Positions 8,323 to 16,558 of a stretch of DNA of 64,000 bases are shown piece after piece. Under the pieces are notes generated by a model. The model ran no database searches, was not told the origin of the DNA, and saw only the letters and a program-made list of their open reading frames with translations. Position numbers and translations under genes: made by a program. Position 1 is the first letter of the stretch. Each line of letters opens with the position of its first letter. The stretch covers positions 41,745 to 105,744 of the forward strand of contig DASTOM010000027.1 of assembly GCA_035762545.1 (NCBI GenBank), given 5' to 3'. Source of the DNA: JANQRA01 sp035762545. GTDB lineage: Bacteria > Actinomycetota > Acidimicrobiia > Spongiisociales > ZC4RG35.

Positions 8323-9240
8323 ATGACCCCGAAAAACCTGGTGATTGGCGGCTACGGCCCTGAGAAGAGCGCCCACGGAGAAGGTCTCGCCGCCTTCAGG
8401 GACCACCTGATCGGGGCCACGAACGGTGAGATCGGGATCGAGGTGGTCTGGAACATCATGGACCAGGGAAGGCCGAACACCGACCTGTTCGAGGAGGTCG
8501 CGGCCGGGGAGATGTTCTTCTGCTACTTCTCCTCCAGCTATCTGGGGGACCGGGTCGCCGAACTGAACGTGCTGGAGACTCCCTTCCTCTTCGGCGACCT
8601 GGACATGGCCCATCGCAGTCTCGATGGTGACCTGGGGGAGCGTCTGCGCGAGGCGGTCCGGGCCAACACGCCGTTCGTGCCGCTGGGGTTCTGGGACAAC
8701 GGTTTCCGCCACATGACCAACCGTCTCAGACCCATCCGGAAACCAGAGGACTGCGCGGGGATGACCGTCCGGATGCAGCCAAACGAGATCCACGAAGAGC
8801 TGATTCGCTGTTGGGGTGCCGAGCCGATCGCGGTCGAATTGAGCGAGGCCGTCCGCATCATCTCGTCGCTCCAGGTCGACGCCCAGGAGAATCCGTTGGC
8901 CAACACCATCGCCTACGGCGTCGACAAGGTACATCCGTACGTGACGATGACCGGCCATCTGTACGGTGCCCGTGGCTTGTTCGCGAACGCTTCCATCTAC
9001 GACTCGCTCGATCCCGAGTTGAGGGACATCGTCGACGACGGGGTGGCCCTTGCCGTCGCCCGGCAGCGGGAGTCGGCGGAGACCCTGGAGCGACGCTTGC
9101 GCCGGGAGATGTCCCAGCGGGGGATCGAGTTCATCGACCTCACCACCGAGGAGCGGGCTTCGTTCGAGAGGGCCTCACAGCCCGCGATCGACCTGGCGCG
9201 GTCCCTGGTGCCTGCCGCCCTCTACGAGCTGGTGGCATGA
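8323..9240 (+). CDS. TRAP-type (DctP) substrate-binding protein without signal peptide
   Basis: About 305 aa of the TRAP transporter DctP/Bac_transf_7 fold: LETPFLFGD (about 87), GFWDNGFRHMTN (about 128) and the binding-site region GMTVRMQ (about 147), with Arg expected to bind a carboxylate. Members of this family are exported, but here the mature-type domain begins at once (MTPKNLVIGGYGPEKSAHG). Upstream alternative TTG 8284 adds only a polar stretch, not a hydrophobic one. No DctQ/DctM membrane genes are in the window. It may be a cytoplasmic sensor or carrier, or a gene whose leader was lost. It heads operon B and overlaps the SDR gene by ATGA. Confidence 0.82.
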   Translation: MTPKNLVIGGYGPEKSAHGEGLAAFRDHLIGATNGEIGIEVVWNIMDQGRPNTDLFEEVAAGEMFFCYFSSSYLGDRVAELNVLETPFLFGDLDMAHRSLDGDLGERLREAVRANTPFVPLGFWDNGFRHMTNRLRPIRKPEDCAGMTVRMQPNEIHEELIRCWGAEPIAVELSEAVRIISSLQVDAQENPLANTIAYGVDKVHPYVTMTGHLYGARGLFANASIYDSLDPELRDIVDDGVALAVARQRESAETLERRLRREMSQRGIEFIDLTTEERASFERASQPAIDLARSLVPAALYELVA

Positions 9241-9974
9241 CCTCCCGCGTGGTGGTCGTCACCGGCTCGGCAACCGGCATCGGCGAGGCTGCAGCCCATG
9301 CCTTCGCCGCGCTCGGCGACACGGTCTACCTCGTCGACATCGACCAGACCGGTGGGACCCGGGTCGCCTCCGAGGTCGGCGACAGCGCCAGATTCCTGAG
9401 GTGTGACCTCGTCGATGAGGGCGAAGTGCGAGCGACTGTGGCCGAGATCGAAGCCGAGGCCGGTGCCATCGACGTCCTGGTCAACAATGCCGGCGGCTTC
9501 GGTGAGGCCAAGGGCATCGAGGATCTGGATCTCGACGAATGGCGCCGCCTGCTCGACGTCAACCTCACTTCGATGTTCCTGATGACCCAGGCGGCGCTGC
9601 CCCTGTTGCGAAGAGGTACCGGTCGACGCATCATCAACCTCGGTTCGCTGGCGGGTCAGACGGCCGGTTGGAAGACGTCCCCGGCCTATGTGGCGGCCAA
9701 GGGCGGGGTCCATGCGTTGACCCGGGCCATGGCCACCGAGTTGGCGCCGGACAGGATCACTGTCAACGCCCTGGCGCCGTCTGCAGTCCTCACCGACCGA
9801 ATCCGGAGGCTGCGCGACGAGGAGGCCCTCGCAGCCACGGCAGCGACCATTCCGCTTGGTCGCTATCAGGAACCTGCGGAAACGGCGGCGTGGATCGTTT
9901 TCCTGGCTTCTGAGGAGGCGGGTTTCATGACCGGGCAGACAGTGTCGCTGAACGGTGGCAGGCTGATGACATGA
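9237..9974 (+). CDS. SDR-family NAD(P)-dependent oxidoreductase
   Basis: A classical short-chain dehydrogenase of 245 aa. TGSATGIGE (residues 9-17) binds the cofactor, NNAGG (about 83) is the structural motif, and the catalytic set is complete: Ser in NLGSLAG, and YVAAK as YxxxK. An Asp after the second beta strand (VDID) favours NAD over NADP. Third-position GC and codon use match the neighbours. The start ATG overlaps the stop of the TRAP-like gene; only ten bases separate it from the cupin. It probably oxidises a hydroxyl group in the operon B pathway; substrate unknown. Confidence 0.93.
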   Translation: MTSRVVVVTGSATGIGEAAAHAFAALGDTVYLVDIDQTGGTRVASEVGDSARFLRCDLVDEGEVRATVAEIEAEAGAIDVLVNNAGGFGEAKGIEDLDLDEWRRLLDVNLTSMFLMTQAALPLLRRGTGRRIINLGSLAGQTAGWKTSPAYVAAKGGVHALTRAMATELAPDRITVNALAPSAVLTDRIRRLRDEEALAATAATIPLGRYQEPAETAAWIVFLASEEAGFMTGQTVSLNGGRLMT

Positions 9975-9984
9975 GGAGTGACCA

Positions 9985-10368
9985 ATGGCTGGACTGATCA
10001 AGTTCGACGAGGCCGACCCGGTGGCCCGGGGAGATGGGATCGAGAGCGTTCGACTCACTCCCGAGCCCCTCGAGGGTCAAGGCTTTGTGATGGGGGTGAC
10101 CAGCTTCCCACCGGGCACGAGCATCCGTCTCCACAGTCACAACACGATCGAACAGGTGACGATCATCGAGGGTGAGGGTCTCGCCGAGTTGAACGGGGAA
10201 CAGATCCCGGCCAAACCGTATGACACCACCCAGATCGCACCAGGTGAGTACCACCGGTTCATCAACAGCGGTGTGTCCGTCATGCGGATTCTCTGGGTAT
10301 ACGGGAGCACCCGGGTGACCAGGACGTTCGCCGACACCGGGGAGACGGTAGAGCAGTTCGAAGCATGA
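9985..10368 (+). CDS. Small cupin-domain protein
   Basis: Protein of 127 aa with one cupin barrel. The metal-ligand set of cupin motif 1 is visible as RLHSHNTIEQVTIIEGEG (His-x-His, then Glu), and motif 2 holds PGEYHRFIN with the last His. Such proteins are often metal-dependent isomerases, lyases or dioxygenases on small organic acids and sugars. It lies between the SDR and the Ldh-family gene and overlaps the latter by ATGA, so it probably acts in the same pathway. Confidence 0.88.
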   Translation: MAGLIKFDEADPVARGDGIESVRLTPEPLEGQGFVMGVTSFPPGTSIRLHSHNTIEQVTIIEGEGLAELNGEQIPAKPYDTTQIAPGEYHRFINSGVSVMRILWVYGSTRVTRTFADTGETVEQFEA

Positions 10369-11399
10369 GGTTCGACCTCGATCGGCTTCACCGGTTCACC
10401 ATTGCGGTCCTGACTTCGCTGGACGTGCTGCCCGAGCACGCCGACGTCACGGCGGCCCGGCTCATCGAAGCCGATCTGCGGGGACGGACCGGGCATGGCC
10501 TGATTCGGGTTCCGCAGTATGCGACCCGGATCGAAGCGGGCGGGATCAACTTGCGGCCCGAGATCGCTTTGGCCCGGGAGACACCGGTAAGCGCTCTCGT
10601 CGATGGGGACAACGGTCTAGGTCAGGTGGTGATGACACTCGCCGCCGAGACCGCGGTGGAAAAGGCCAGGGACAACGGGATGGCGTGGGTCGGAACGGTC
10701 CACTCCAACCATGCCGGCGCCGCCGGGGTCTACACCGACATGGCGAGGAGCCGTGACCTGATCGGTATCTACCTGGCGGTGGCCTCGGCCAACGTGATGC
10801 CGCCGTGGGGCGGCCGGGAACGTCTGCTCGGGACGAACCCGATCTCGATCGCGATCCCGGGGGAAGGTCCCGGATTCCAGTTGGACATCGCCACCACGGT
10901 GACCTCCCATGGGACGATCAAGGTCCTCGCCCAGCGTGGGGAGACGATGCCCGAAGGGTGGGTCATCGACACCGAGGGCAACCCCATCACCGATCCGAGC
11001 AAGGCCGACGACGGCTTCCTGGTTCCGATCGGCGGATACAAGGGGTCTGGTCTCAACATGGCGCTCGGTCTGCTCGCCGGTGTCCTCAACGACGCCGCAT
11101 TCGGTTCGGAGGTCATCGACCACCGCGCCGTCCCGGACCAGCACGCCAACACCGGCCAGGCGATCTTCATGATGCGACCAGACCTGTTCCGTGACCTGGA
11201 CGAGTTCAAGGCGAGCATCGACCGTCATCTCGACGAGCTGAGAGGATCCGGTTCGCCAGGTGCCGTCCACATCCCCGGAGAAGGCGCGTTCCAACTCGAG
11301 GCGGAACAGAGGCGGGACGGGATCCCCCTTCCCGACAAACTGCTGGGTCAGCTTCGAGACCTGGCCGCTCGACTCGGACTCGACGACGATCTGAGGTAG
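10365..11399 (+). CDS. Ldh-family (malate/L-lactate/ureidoglycolate) dehydrogenase
   Basis: Protein of 344 aa of the type 2 malate/L-lactate dehydrogenase (YbiC/YlbC/AllD-like) family. It shows RGRTGHGLIRVPQY (about 39-52) with the family's conserved His, the segment VGTVHSNHAGAAGVY (about 109), GTNPISIAIPG and GGYKGSGLNM (about 224). These enzymes use NAD(P) to interconvert a 2-hydroxy and a 2-keto acid; the ureidoglycolate branch would fit the cyclic amidohydrolase next door, but this is inference. ATGA overlap with the cupin. Confidence 0.9.
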   Translation: MRFDLDRLHRFTIAVLTSLDVLPEHADVTAARLIEADLRGRTGHGLIRVPQYATRIEAGGINLRPEIALARETPVSALVDGDNGLGQVVMTLAAETAVEKARDNGMAWVGTVHSNHAGAAGVYTDMARSRDLIGIYLAVASANVMPPWGGRERLLGTNPISIAIPGEGPGFQLDIATTVTSHGTIKVLAQRGETMPEGWVIDTEGNPITDPSKADDGFLVPIGGYKGSGLNMALGLLAGVLNDAAFGSEVIDHRAVPDQHANTGQAIFMMRPDLFRDLDEFKASIDRHLDELRGSGSPGAVHIPGEGAFQLEAEQRRDGIPLPDKLLGQLRDLAARLGLDDDLR

Positions 11400-11438
11400 C
11401 CCGGTGCGACCCTTGATCCATCACGAACAGGACCCGAC

Positions 11439-12785
11439 GTGAAGCGCCTGGTCGTTCGGGGAGGAACCCTGGTGGACCATCGCGGCGAGCGTCGCGCCGA
11501 TCTCGTGGTCGAGGACGGTGTGGTGGCGCATGTCGGGGATGTGCGGTCGCAGGACGCCGAGGTGATAGACGCCACGGGCCTCCTGGTCCTGCCAGGAATG
11601 GTGGACACTCACGTCCATCTCATGGATCCCGGGCCCACCGATCGTGAGGACTTCCCGACCGGAACCAACGCCGCGGCTGCCAGGGGTGTCACCACGATCG
11701 TCGAACACACCCATGCGCACCCGATCCGATCGGTGGGCGACCTCGAGGACAAGCTCGGCCACCTCCGGGGCCGTTCCAATGTCGACTTCGGTTTGGCCGC
11801 TCATGTCTGGCCGGAGTCGATTGCGGAGTTGCCCGGCTTGGCCGAAGCCGGAGTGACCTTCTTCAAGATCTTCACGTGTGACACCCATGGTGTCCCCGGG
11901 CTCGACACAGCGGTCCTGTCGACTGCACTCGAGCAGATCGGAGGGATCGGGGCTCGGGCCTTGATCCACAACGAGGATCAGAAACTCACCGCGGCTGCAG
12001 AGATCGAGCTGAGGAGTGCGGGGCGGGTGGATCCGGGGTTGCTCGTCGAGTGGCGCAGCCGAGATGCCGAGATTGTGGCGGTCGCCTCCACCGCGGCGAT
12101 CGTCCTGAGGTCGAAGGCACGTGTCACGTTTGCCCACGTGTCGAACCCGGCTGTCCTCGACGTCGTCGATGCCTTCCGAGGCCTCGGCGCCTCGATAGCG
12201 GCTGAGGCCTGTCCTCAATACTTCACGCTGGGGGAGGGCGAGGTGAACAATGAGGGTGCGCTTCGCAAGTTCACGCCACCAGCGCGGATCCGATCCGACC
12301 AGGATCGCGATGCGATGTGGGACGCCGTCGCCAGTTCGCGATTCTCCTTCTTCTCCACCGACCACGCACCTTCGACCCTGTCACAGAAGACCGACGTCGA
12401 ATTCTGGGACGCGCCATTTGGGCTTCCGGGATTGGACACGACTCTGCCGTTCCTCATCGACGCCGCTCTGCGCGGTGACTTGAGTCTGGCCGACGTCGTC
12501 CGGCTCTATTCGACCGCTCCGGCAGATTGGTACGGCCTGCCCAAGGGCAGGCTGACGCCCGGGTCCGACGCCGATTTCGTGCTCGTCGACCCGGCTGCGG
12601 AGTGGGTGGTCGACGACACCGACATCATCTCCAAGGCCGGCTGGTCTCCATACTCCGGCCGGACCTTCAAGGGTCGGGTCGTAGCCACCTACTTGCGGGG
12701 CGTCGAGATCTCGAGGGACGGGAGGCCTCACGATCTGCGATCCGGCTCGTTCGTGAGACACGCCGCGCCGGGCCACGAGGGATGA
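11439..12785 (+). CDS. Cyclic amidohydrolase (allantoinase/dihydroorotase/hydantoinase family)
   Basis: Protein of 448 aa of the amidohydrolase superfamily. It has the metal-binding DTHVHLMDPG (about 55), a carboxylated-lysine candidate in FFKIFT (about 146), an HNED segment, FAHVS (about 233) and STDHAP (about 307). Allantoinase is the closest match by overall pattern, and an allantoin-type or imide ring could be the operon's substrate, with the Ldh-family enzyme acting downstream. Other ring-opening hydrolases of this family cannot be excluded. It ends operon B, 40 bases after the dehydrogenase, and converges with the next gene. Confidence 0.85.
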   Translation: MKRLVVRGGTLVDHRGERRADLVVEDGVVAHVGDVRSQDAEVIDATGLLVLPGMVDTHVHLMDPGPTDREDFPTGTNAAAARGVTTIVEHTHAHPIRSVGDLEDKLGHLRGRSNVDFGLAAHVWPESIAELPGLAEAGVTFFKIFTCDTHGVPGLDTAVLSTALEQIGGIGARALIHNEDQKLTAAAEIELRSAGRVDPGLLVEWRSRDAEIVAVASTAAIVLRSKARVTFAHVSNPAVLDVVDAFRGLGASIAAEACPQYFTLGEGEVNNEGALRKFTPPARIRSDQDRDAMWDAVASSRFSFFSTDHAPSTLSQKTDVEFWDAPFGLPGLDTTLPFLIDAALRGDLSLADVVRLYSTAPADWYGLPKGRLTPGSDADFVLVDPAAEWVVDDTDIISKAGWSPYSGRTFKGRVVATYLRGVEISRDGRPHDLRSGSFVRHAAPGHEG

Positions 12786-12826
12786 TCAAGGTCGAGCGGC
12801 TCTGGACAGAATGCGGACCCGATCGA

Positions 12827-13987
12827 TCACCGCTTCAGCCAAACTGAGGCCACCGATGGCTGGACGACCTGGTGAACGACATCGATCCAGCCGTCGACGA
12901 TCCCCTCAGCGTCCGCTCGATCGCGTAATGAGCCCGCGAATTCGTCCAGCACCCGTTCGGCGTTGTATCGGGTGCGGTTGAATCTCCGGTCGACGATCTG
13001 CTGGACTCTTCGCCGCACGGGGTTGAAGAGCGCGGCGACAGCCAGCGTCGCCATTGCTACCACCAGTGGGTCAGTGGATGGCAAGACGGTCGTAGACAGG
13101 GCGACCAGACCGAAGACGACGGCGGCCAAGAGCCCGATCACGACCGCATACGAGAGAGTTCGCGAAATGATCCGGTCGATGTCGTAGAGCCGGTATCGGA
13201 CGATGGCCACCGCGATCGCCACCCACAGCCCGCCGAGTGTCAAGGCATTGATGATGTCAGTAGCAGCCTGCGGCAGGTCTCCGAAGAAGGACAACGCCGT
13301 TCCGGCGGCAAAGAAGCTCACGGCCAGGAGGAACCACTTCAGCTGTTGGCGCTCGACCCCACGGGAGCGATGTAGCCGGATGAATACGGAGGCAACCGCT
13401 GGCACCGCCATGGCCAGAATCCCGCCGAGTAACGCCTCGAGATCGGGTATCGCGTCCACCGACCACGGGATGGGCATTGTCTCGACACAGACCTCGGATC
13501 GCGGAGCTTCGTATGCGACGCAAACCGTGTCGCCGAAGGCAAACGAAATCCATGCAAGCACGGCACAAGCGATGGCGATCCGGCCAACCCACGCCCAACG
13601 ATGATTGATCGACGAGCCGCTGGGAAACCAGAGTGGCAGAAGCACCAGCGCGCAGATGAGCTGGACCATCCAGGCCGTGTCGCTCGCGAGGATGAGGACC
13701 AGGATGGCCAATTGGTTTCCCGATTCCGCGGCGACGGGTGTGAGGTGGTTGACGGCGCCGAGTGTCATCAACGACGCACCGGTGAGAGAGCTCAGGGTGC
13801 CAATCGAGTTCTCTGGTCTCCTGACTGCTAGGAACATCCCCATTGCCGTGGCGCTCGAAACGGGGATCAAATACAGCCATTCGACCCCGGATTCGCCGCC
13901 AACCTCCCCCGACGACAACAAGAACGCGGCCAAGACGACTGTGTATGCGGTCAGGGCGGCCGCCAGGACAGGCCGGATCAATCGCAT
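12827..13987 (-). CDS. Membrane protein resembling the sensor half of a histidine kinase, kinase domain absent
   Basis: Protein of 386 aa with about eight hydrophobic segments (near 8-25, 40-56, 70-85, 95-120, 135-155, 190-215, 230-250, 280-320), followed by YRLYDIDRIISRTLSY and a short cytosolic tail containing the RRRVQQIVDRRFNRTRY motif. This arrangement is common in actinobacterial membrane sensor kinases, where DHp and ATPase domains follow; here the protein stops at SVASVWLKR with no H, N or G boxes. It may be a stand-alone sensor partner or a remnant. ATG 13987 directly follows GTG 13990, which could also be used. Confidence 0.7.
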   Translation of the reverse strand: MRLIRPVLAAALTAYTVVLAAFLLSSGEVGGESGVEWLYLIPVSSATAMGMFLAVRRPENSIGTLSSLTGASLMTLGAVNHLTPVAAESGNQLAILVLILASDTAWMVQLICALVLLPLWFPSGSSINHRWAWVGRIAIACAVLAWISFAFGDTVCVAYEAPRSEVCVETMPIPWSVDAIPDLEALLGGILAMAVPAVASVFIRLHRSRGVERQQLKWFLLAVSFFAAGTALSFFGDLPQAATDIINALTLGGLWVAIAVAIVRYRLYDIDRIISRTLSYAVVIGLLAAVVFGLVALSTTVLPSTDPLVVAMATLAVAALFNPVRRRVQQIVDRRFNRTRYNAERVLDEFAGSLRDRADAEGIVDGWIDVVHQVVQPSVASVWLKR

Positions 13988-14053
13988 CACATCAACCGTG
14001 TGCCCACGATCGCAGCATCATCGCGGCACGTTACGACACCGTTACGGGACCGA

Positions 14054-14824
14054 TCAGGCCTCGCTGGCGGCTCTGTTCCTCTGCTCTTCCATGTCCTCGA
14101 AGCGTCCCAGGATCTTGGCCTGGTGCTGTGCGAAGTCAGGATCGGAGGCCTTGCGGGGGAACGGCAGGTCGACCGTGGTGTCGTCGAAGACCGTTCCACC
14201 GTGGGCCAAAGTGATGACCCTCGTCGACAGTTGCACCGCCTCCATGACGTCGTGTGTCACGAAGAGGACCGTCTTCTTTGTCTCGTTCCAGAGCTCTTGC
14301 AATTGCTCACGGAGCGATCGGGCCGTGATCGCATCTAGATGGGAGAAGGGCTCGTCCATCAGCAGCAGATCGGGACCGACGGAGAAAGCGCGTGCGATCC
14401 CCACTCGTTGCTGCATTCCTCCGGACAGCTGGCCGGGCCACATGTCCTCGGTATCGGCGAGACCGACCATGTCCAGATATCTGCGGGCGTTGGCTCTGGC
14501 CTCTTCTTCTTCGAGATCGCTGACATACAACATGTTCTGCATGACCGTCCGCCAGGGGAGGAGTCGAGGGTCCTGGAACACGTAGCCGAGCCACGCTTCC
14601 TCCTTCCCCTCCTGAGTGACGGTCACCGTGCCCGTGGTTGGTGTCTCCACTCCAGAGACGATGTTGAGCAGCGTGCTCTTGCCACACCCGGATGGTCCGA
14701 CCAGGGAGACGAAGACCTGACCGGAGATCTCAAATGAGATGTCCTGGATGGCGCGCACCGGCTTCCCGCTCTTGCTGGTGGCGGGGAAGGTCTTGGTGAG
14801 TCGGTCCACTGTCAGAGTGGCCAT
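14054..14824 (-). CDS. NitT/TauT-type ABC transporter ATP-binding protein
   Basis: ATPase of 256 aa with all motifs in order: Walker A GPSGCGKS (about 45), Q-loop VFQDPRLLPW, signature LSGGMQQR (about 138), Walker B LLLMDEPF and switch His in FVTHD. It energises import of a nitrate/sulfonate/taurine-like or other small organic substrate. The frame is open further upstream but ATG 14824 gives the normal MATLTVDRLTKTF start. Last gene of a four-gene transporter operon, 28 bases after permease 1. Confidence 0.95.
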   Translation of the reverse strand: MATLTVDRLTKTFPATSKSGKPVRAIQDISFEISGQVFVSLVGPSGCGKSTLLNIVSGVETPTTGTVTVTQEGKEEAWLGYVFQDPRLLPWRTVMQNMLYVSDLEEEEARANARRYLDMVGLADTEDMWPGQLSGGMQQRVGIARAFSVGPDLLLMDEPFSHLDAITARSLREQLQELWNETKKTVLFVTHDVMEAVQLSTRVITLAHGGTVFDDTTVDLPFPRKASDPDFAQHQAKILGRFEDMEEQRNRAASEA

Positions 14825-14852
14825 CGTGGCTCCTTCATAGGTAACACCTCCG

Positions 14853-15749
14853 TCACAGCCCTGTCGCCCCTCCCACCTCTTCGAGAAGGAGCTCGGTCTC
14901 GTTCGTCTCATCGCCGTCCCGCCAGCGAAACGCCCGCTTCTGGAGGGGGCGCATGACGAAACCGTCGAGGAGTGCGATGAAGACTATGAAGACGATCACC
15001 CAGCCGAGAAAGCCGCGATAGCGGGCGGCGTCATACCAGAAACGTGATCGCCAGCCCACCCCGTTGCTGGCCCCGAACCACTCGGCGAGCAGCACGGCGT
15101 TCCACCCGATGATCACTGCGAAACGGAGCCCGGTGAACAGGTATCCGGTGATCGCGGGAAGCATGAGATGACGGAGACGTCGATCACGGGGCACGTGGAA
15201 GGCGGTGGACATCATGTGTAACTCTGGCGTGACCGACCTCACCCCCTGAGCGACGTTGACGGTGACGAACGGGAACGAGGCCAGGATCACGGTGTAGACG
15301 GGAGCCTCCCAACCAAGCCCGAACCACATGACGGTCAGGAACGCCCAGATGACCGCGGGAAGCGCCAGGAAGACCAGCATGATGTCGTTGAGCAGGCTCC
15401 GCACGAAGCGGATCGAGCCGATCGCTATCCCCAGGATCACACCGATCACGAAACCGACGGCAAGACCGATGGAGAACCGCTGCAGGGTGGCGAAGAAGTG
15501 CTCCCAGAACTCCCCGGTCACCACGCCGCCGTGGCTGCCTCCGGTGAGCTCGACCCATATGAAGGTGAGTGTCTCCCACGGGGCCGGCATCCGCTCGACC
15601 AGGATCGAAAGGATCTGCCAGGCGACCAGCACCGCGACGTAGAACGTTATCCGGGCCCCCGTGTCGGAGGTGAGAGCCCGTCTGAGTCTGCTCTTGGGTT
15701 GGCCGCCTGACGGTGCGTTGGCGGTGGTGTCGAGCGTCGTCGCCGTCAT
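14853..15749 (-). CDS. NitT/TauT-type ABC transporter permease
   Basis: Membrane protein of 298 aa with about six transmembrane segments and the BPD_transp_1 fold. The cytoplasmic loop facing the ATPase carries the family EAA-like segment (around AFHVPRDRRLRHLMLPAI, residues 190-207). ATG 15749 overlaps the stop of the upstream permease by ATGA and is preferred over ATG 15764. Together with the second permease it likely forms a heterodimeric channel. Confidence 0.93.
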   Translation of the reverse strand: MTATTLDTTANAPSGGQPKSRLRRALTSDTGARITFYVAVLVAWQILSILVERMPAPWETLTFIWVELTGGSHGGVVTGEFWEHFFATLQRFSIGLAVGFVIGVILGIAIGSIRFVRSLLNDIMLVFLALPAVIWAFLTVMWFGLGWEAPVYTVILASFPFVTVNVAQGVRSVTPELHMMSTAFHVPRDRRLRHLMLPAITGYLFTGLRFAVIIGWNAVLLAEWFGASNGVGWRSRFWYDAARYRGFLGWVIVFIVFIALLDGFVMRPLQKRAFRWRDGDETNETELLLEEVGGATGL

Positions 15750-16558
15750 GCGTTCTGCTCCCAAAGGCGCCAGCGAAAGACTCTCAGCTCGATGAGTGCC
15801 AGACCTCGTTCGATCAAGAGCATCAGGGCTATGAAGAGGAGTGTCCAGGCCATGACATTGGTTATCGAGAAGGCCTGAAAGGCGTATCTGATCTGAAACC
15901 CGACACCGTTGGACGAGCCAAACACCTCGGTCAAGGCCTCCACCTTCCAGGCGATGGCGAAGGCGAGGCGAACCCCGGCGAAGACAAACGGCATGATCGA
16001 CGGGAGCATCACCTGACGCATGATGTCGGACGAGGAGCGATGGAACGCCACCGACATGCTCACCAGGTCGGCATCAACCCCTTCGACGCCTTCGGCGACG
16101 CTGAGTGCGATGAACGGCATCGAGATGAGGCCCACTGCGAGAACCGGGCCCAAGAATCCCGTGCCGAACACCACCAGGGCCAGCACCGCGTAAGTGATCC
16201 CGGGAATGCTGCCGGCGGCTACCACTCCGTCGTGGAAGAAGGCCTTCCAGTAGCGGCTCCGTCCCATCGAGTATCCGATGGGCACCGCGAGGACTGCTCC
16301 GATGGTGAATCCGAGGAACGTCTTGGAGATGCTGGCGACGAAGTCGTCGACGAACTCCCCGCTGACGAGGATGTCCCACATGGCGGCGCCGACCTTGGCC
16401 GGCCCCGGGAGCACGAACTCATTCAGGACGAAGCGGGAGACGAACGCCCAGATTCCGATGAAGCCGACCCACCCCAGCACGAGGCCGCCGGTTCGCCACC
16501 ATCGTTTGGTGACGGTACCGGCGGCCCCGGTGTCTAGAGGTGCGGTCGCCTGTGTCAA
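15746..16558 (-). CDS. NitT/TauT-type ABC transporter permease
   Basis: Permease of 270 aa, paralogous to its neighbour, with about six membrane segments and the EAA-like loop AFHRSSSDIMRQVMLPSI (about 170-187). The frame is open upstream, but the best start is TTG at 16558, which overlaps the stop of the binding-protein gene as TTGA; earlier starts would lie inside that gene. The two different permeases suggest a heterodimer, less common for NitT/TauT systems, which usually have a single permease gene. Confidence 0.9.
   Translation of the reverse strand: MTQATAPLDTGAAGTVTKRWWRTGGLVLGWVGFIGIWAFVSRFVLNEFVLPGPAKVGAAMWDILVSGEFVDDFVASISKTFLGFTIGAVLAVPIGYSMGRSRYWKAFFHDGVVAAGSIPGITYAVLALVVFGTGFLGPVLAVGLISMPFIALSVAEGVEGVDADLVSMSVAFHRSSSDIMRQVMLPSIMPFVFAGVRLAFAIAWKVEALTEVFGSSNGVGFQIRYAFQAFSITNVMAWTLLFIALMLLIERGLALIELRVFRWRLWEQNA

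Noticed and set aside
8236..8958. N-terminal extension of the IPMS-like frame over the TRAP-type gene
   Set aside because: Antisense to a conserved gene on plus and without family similarity.
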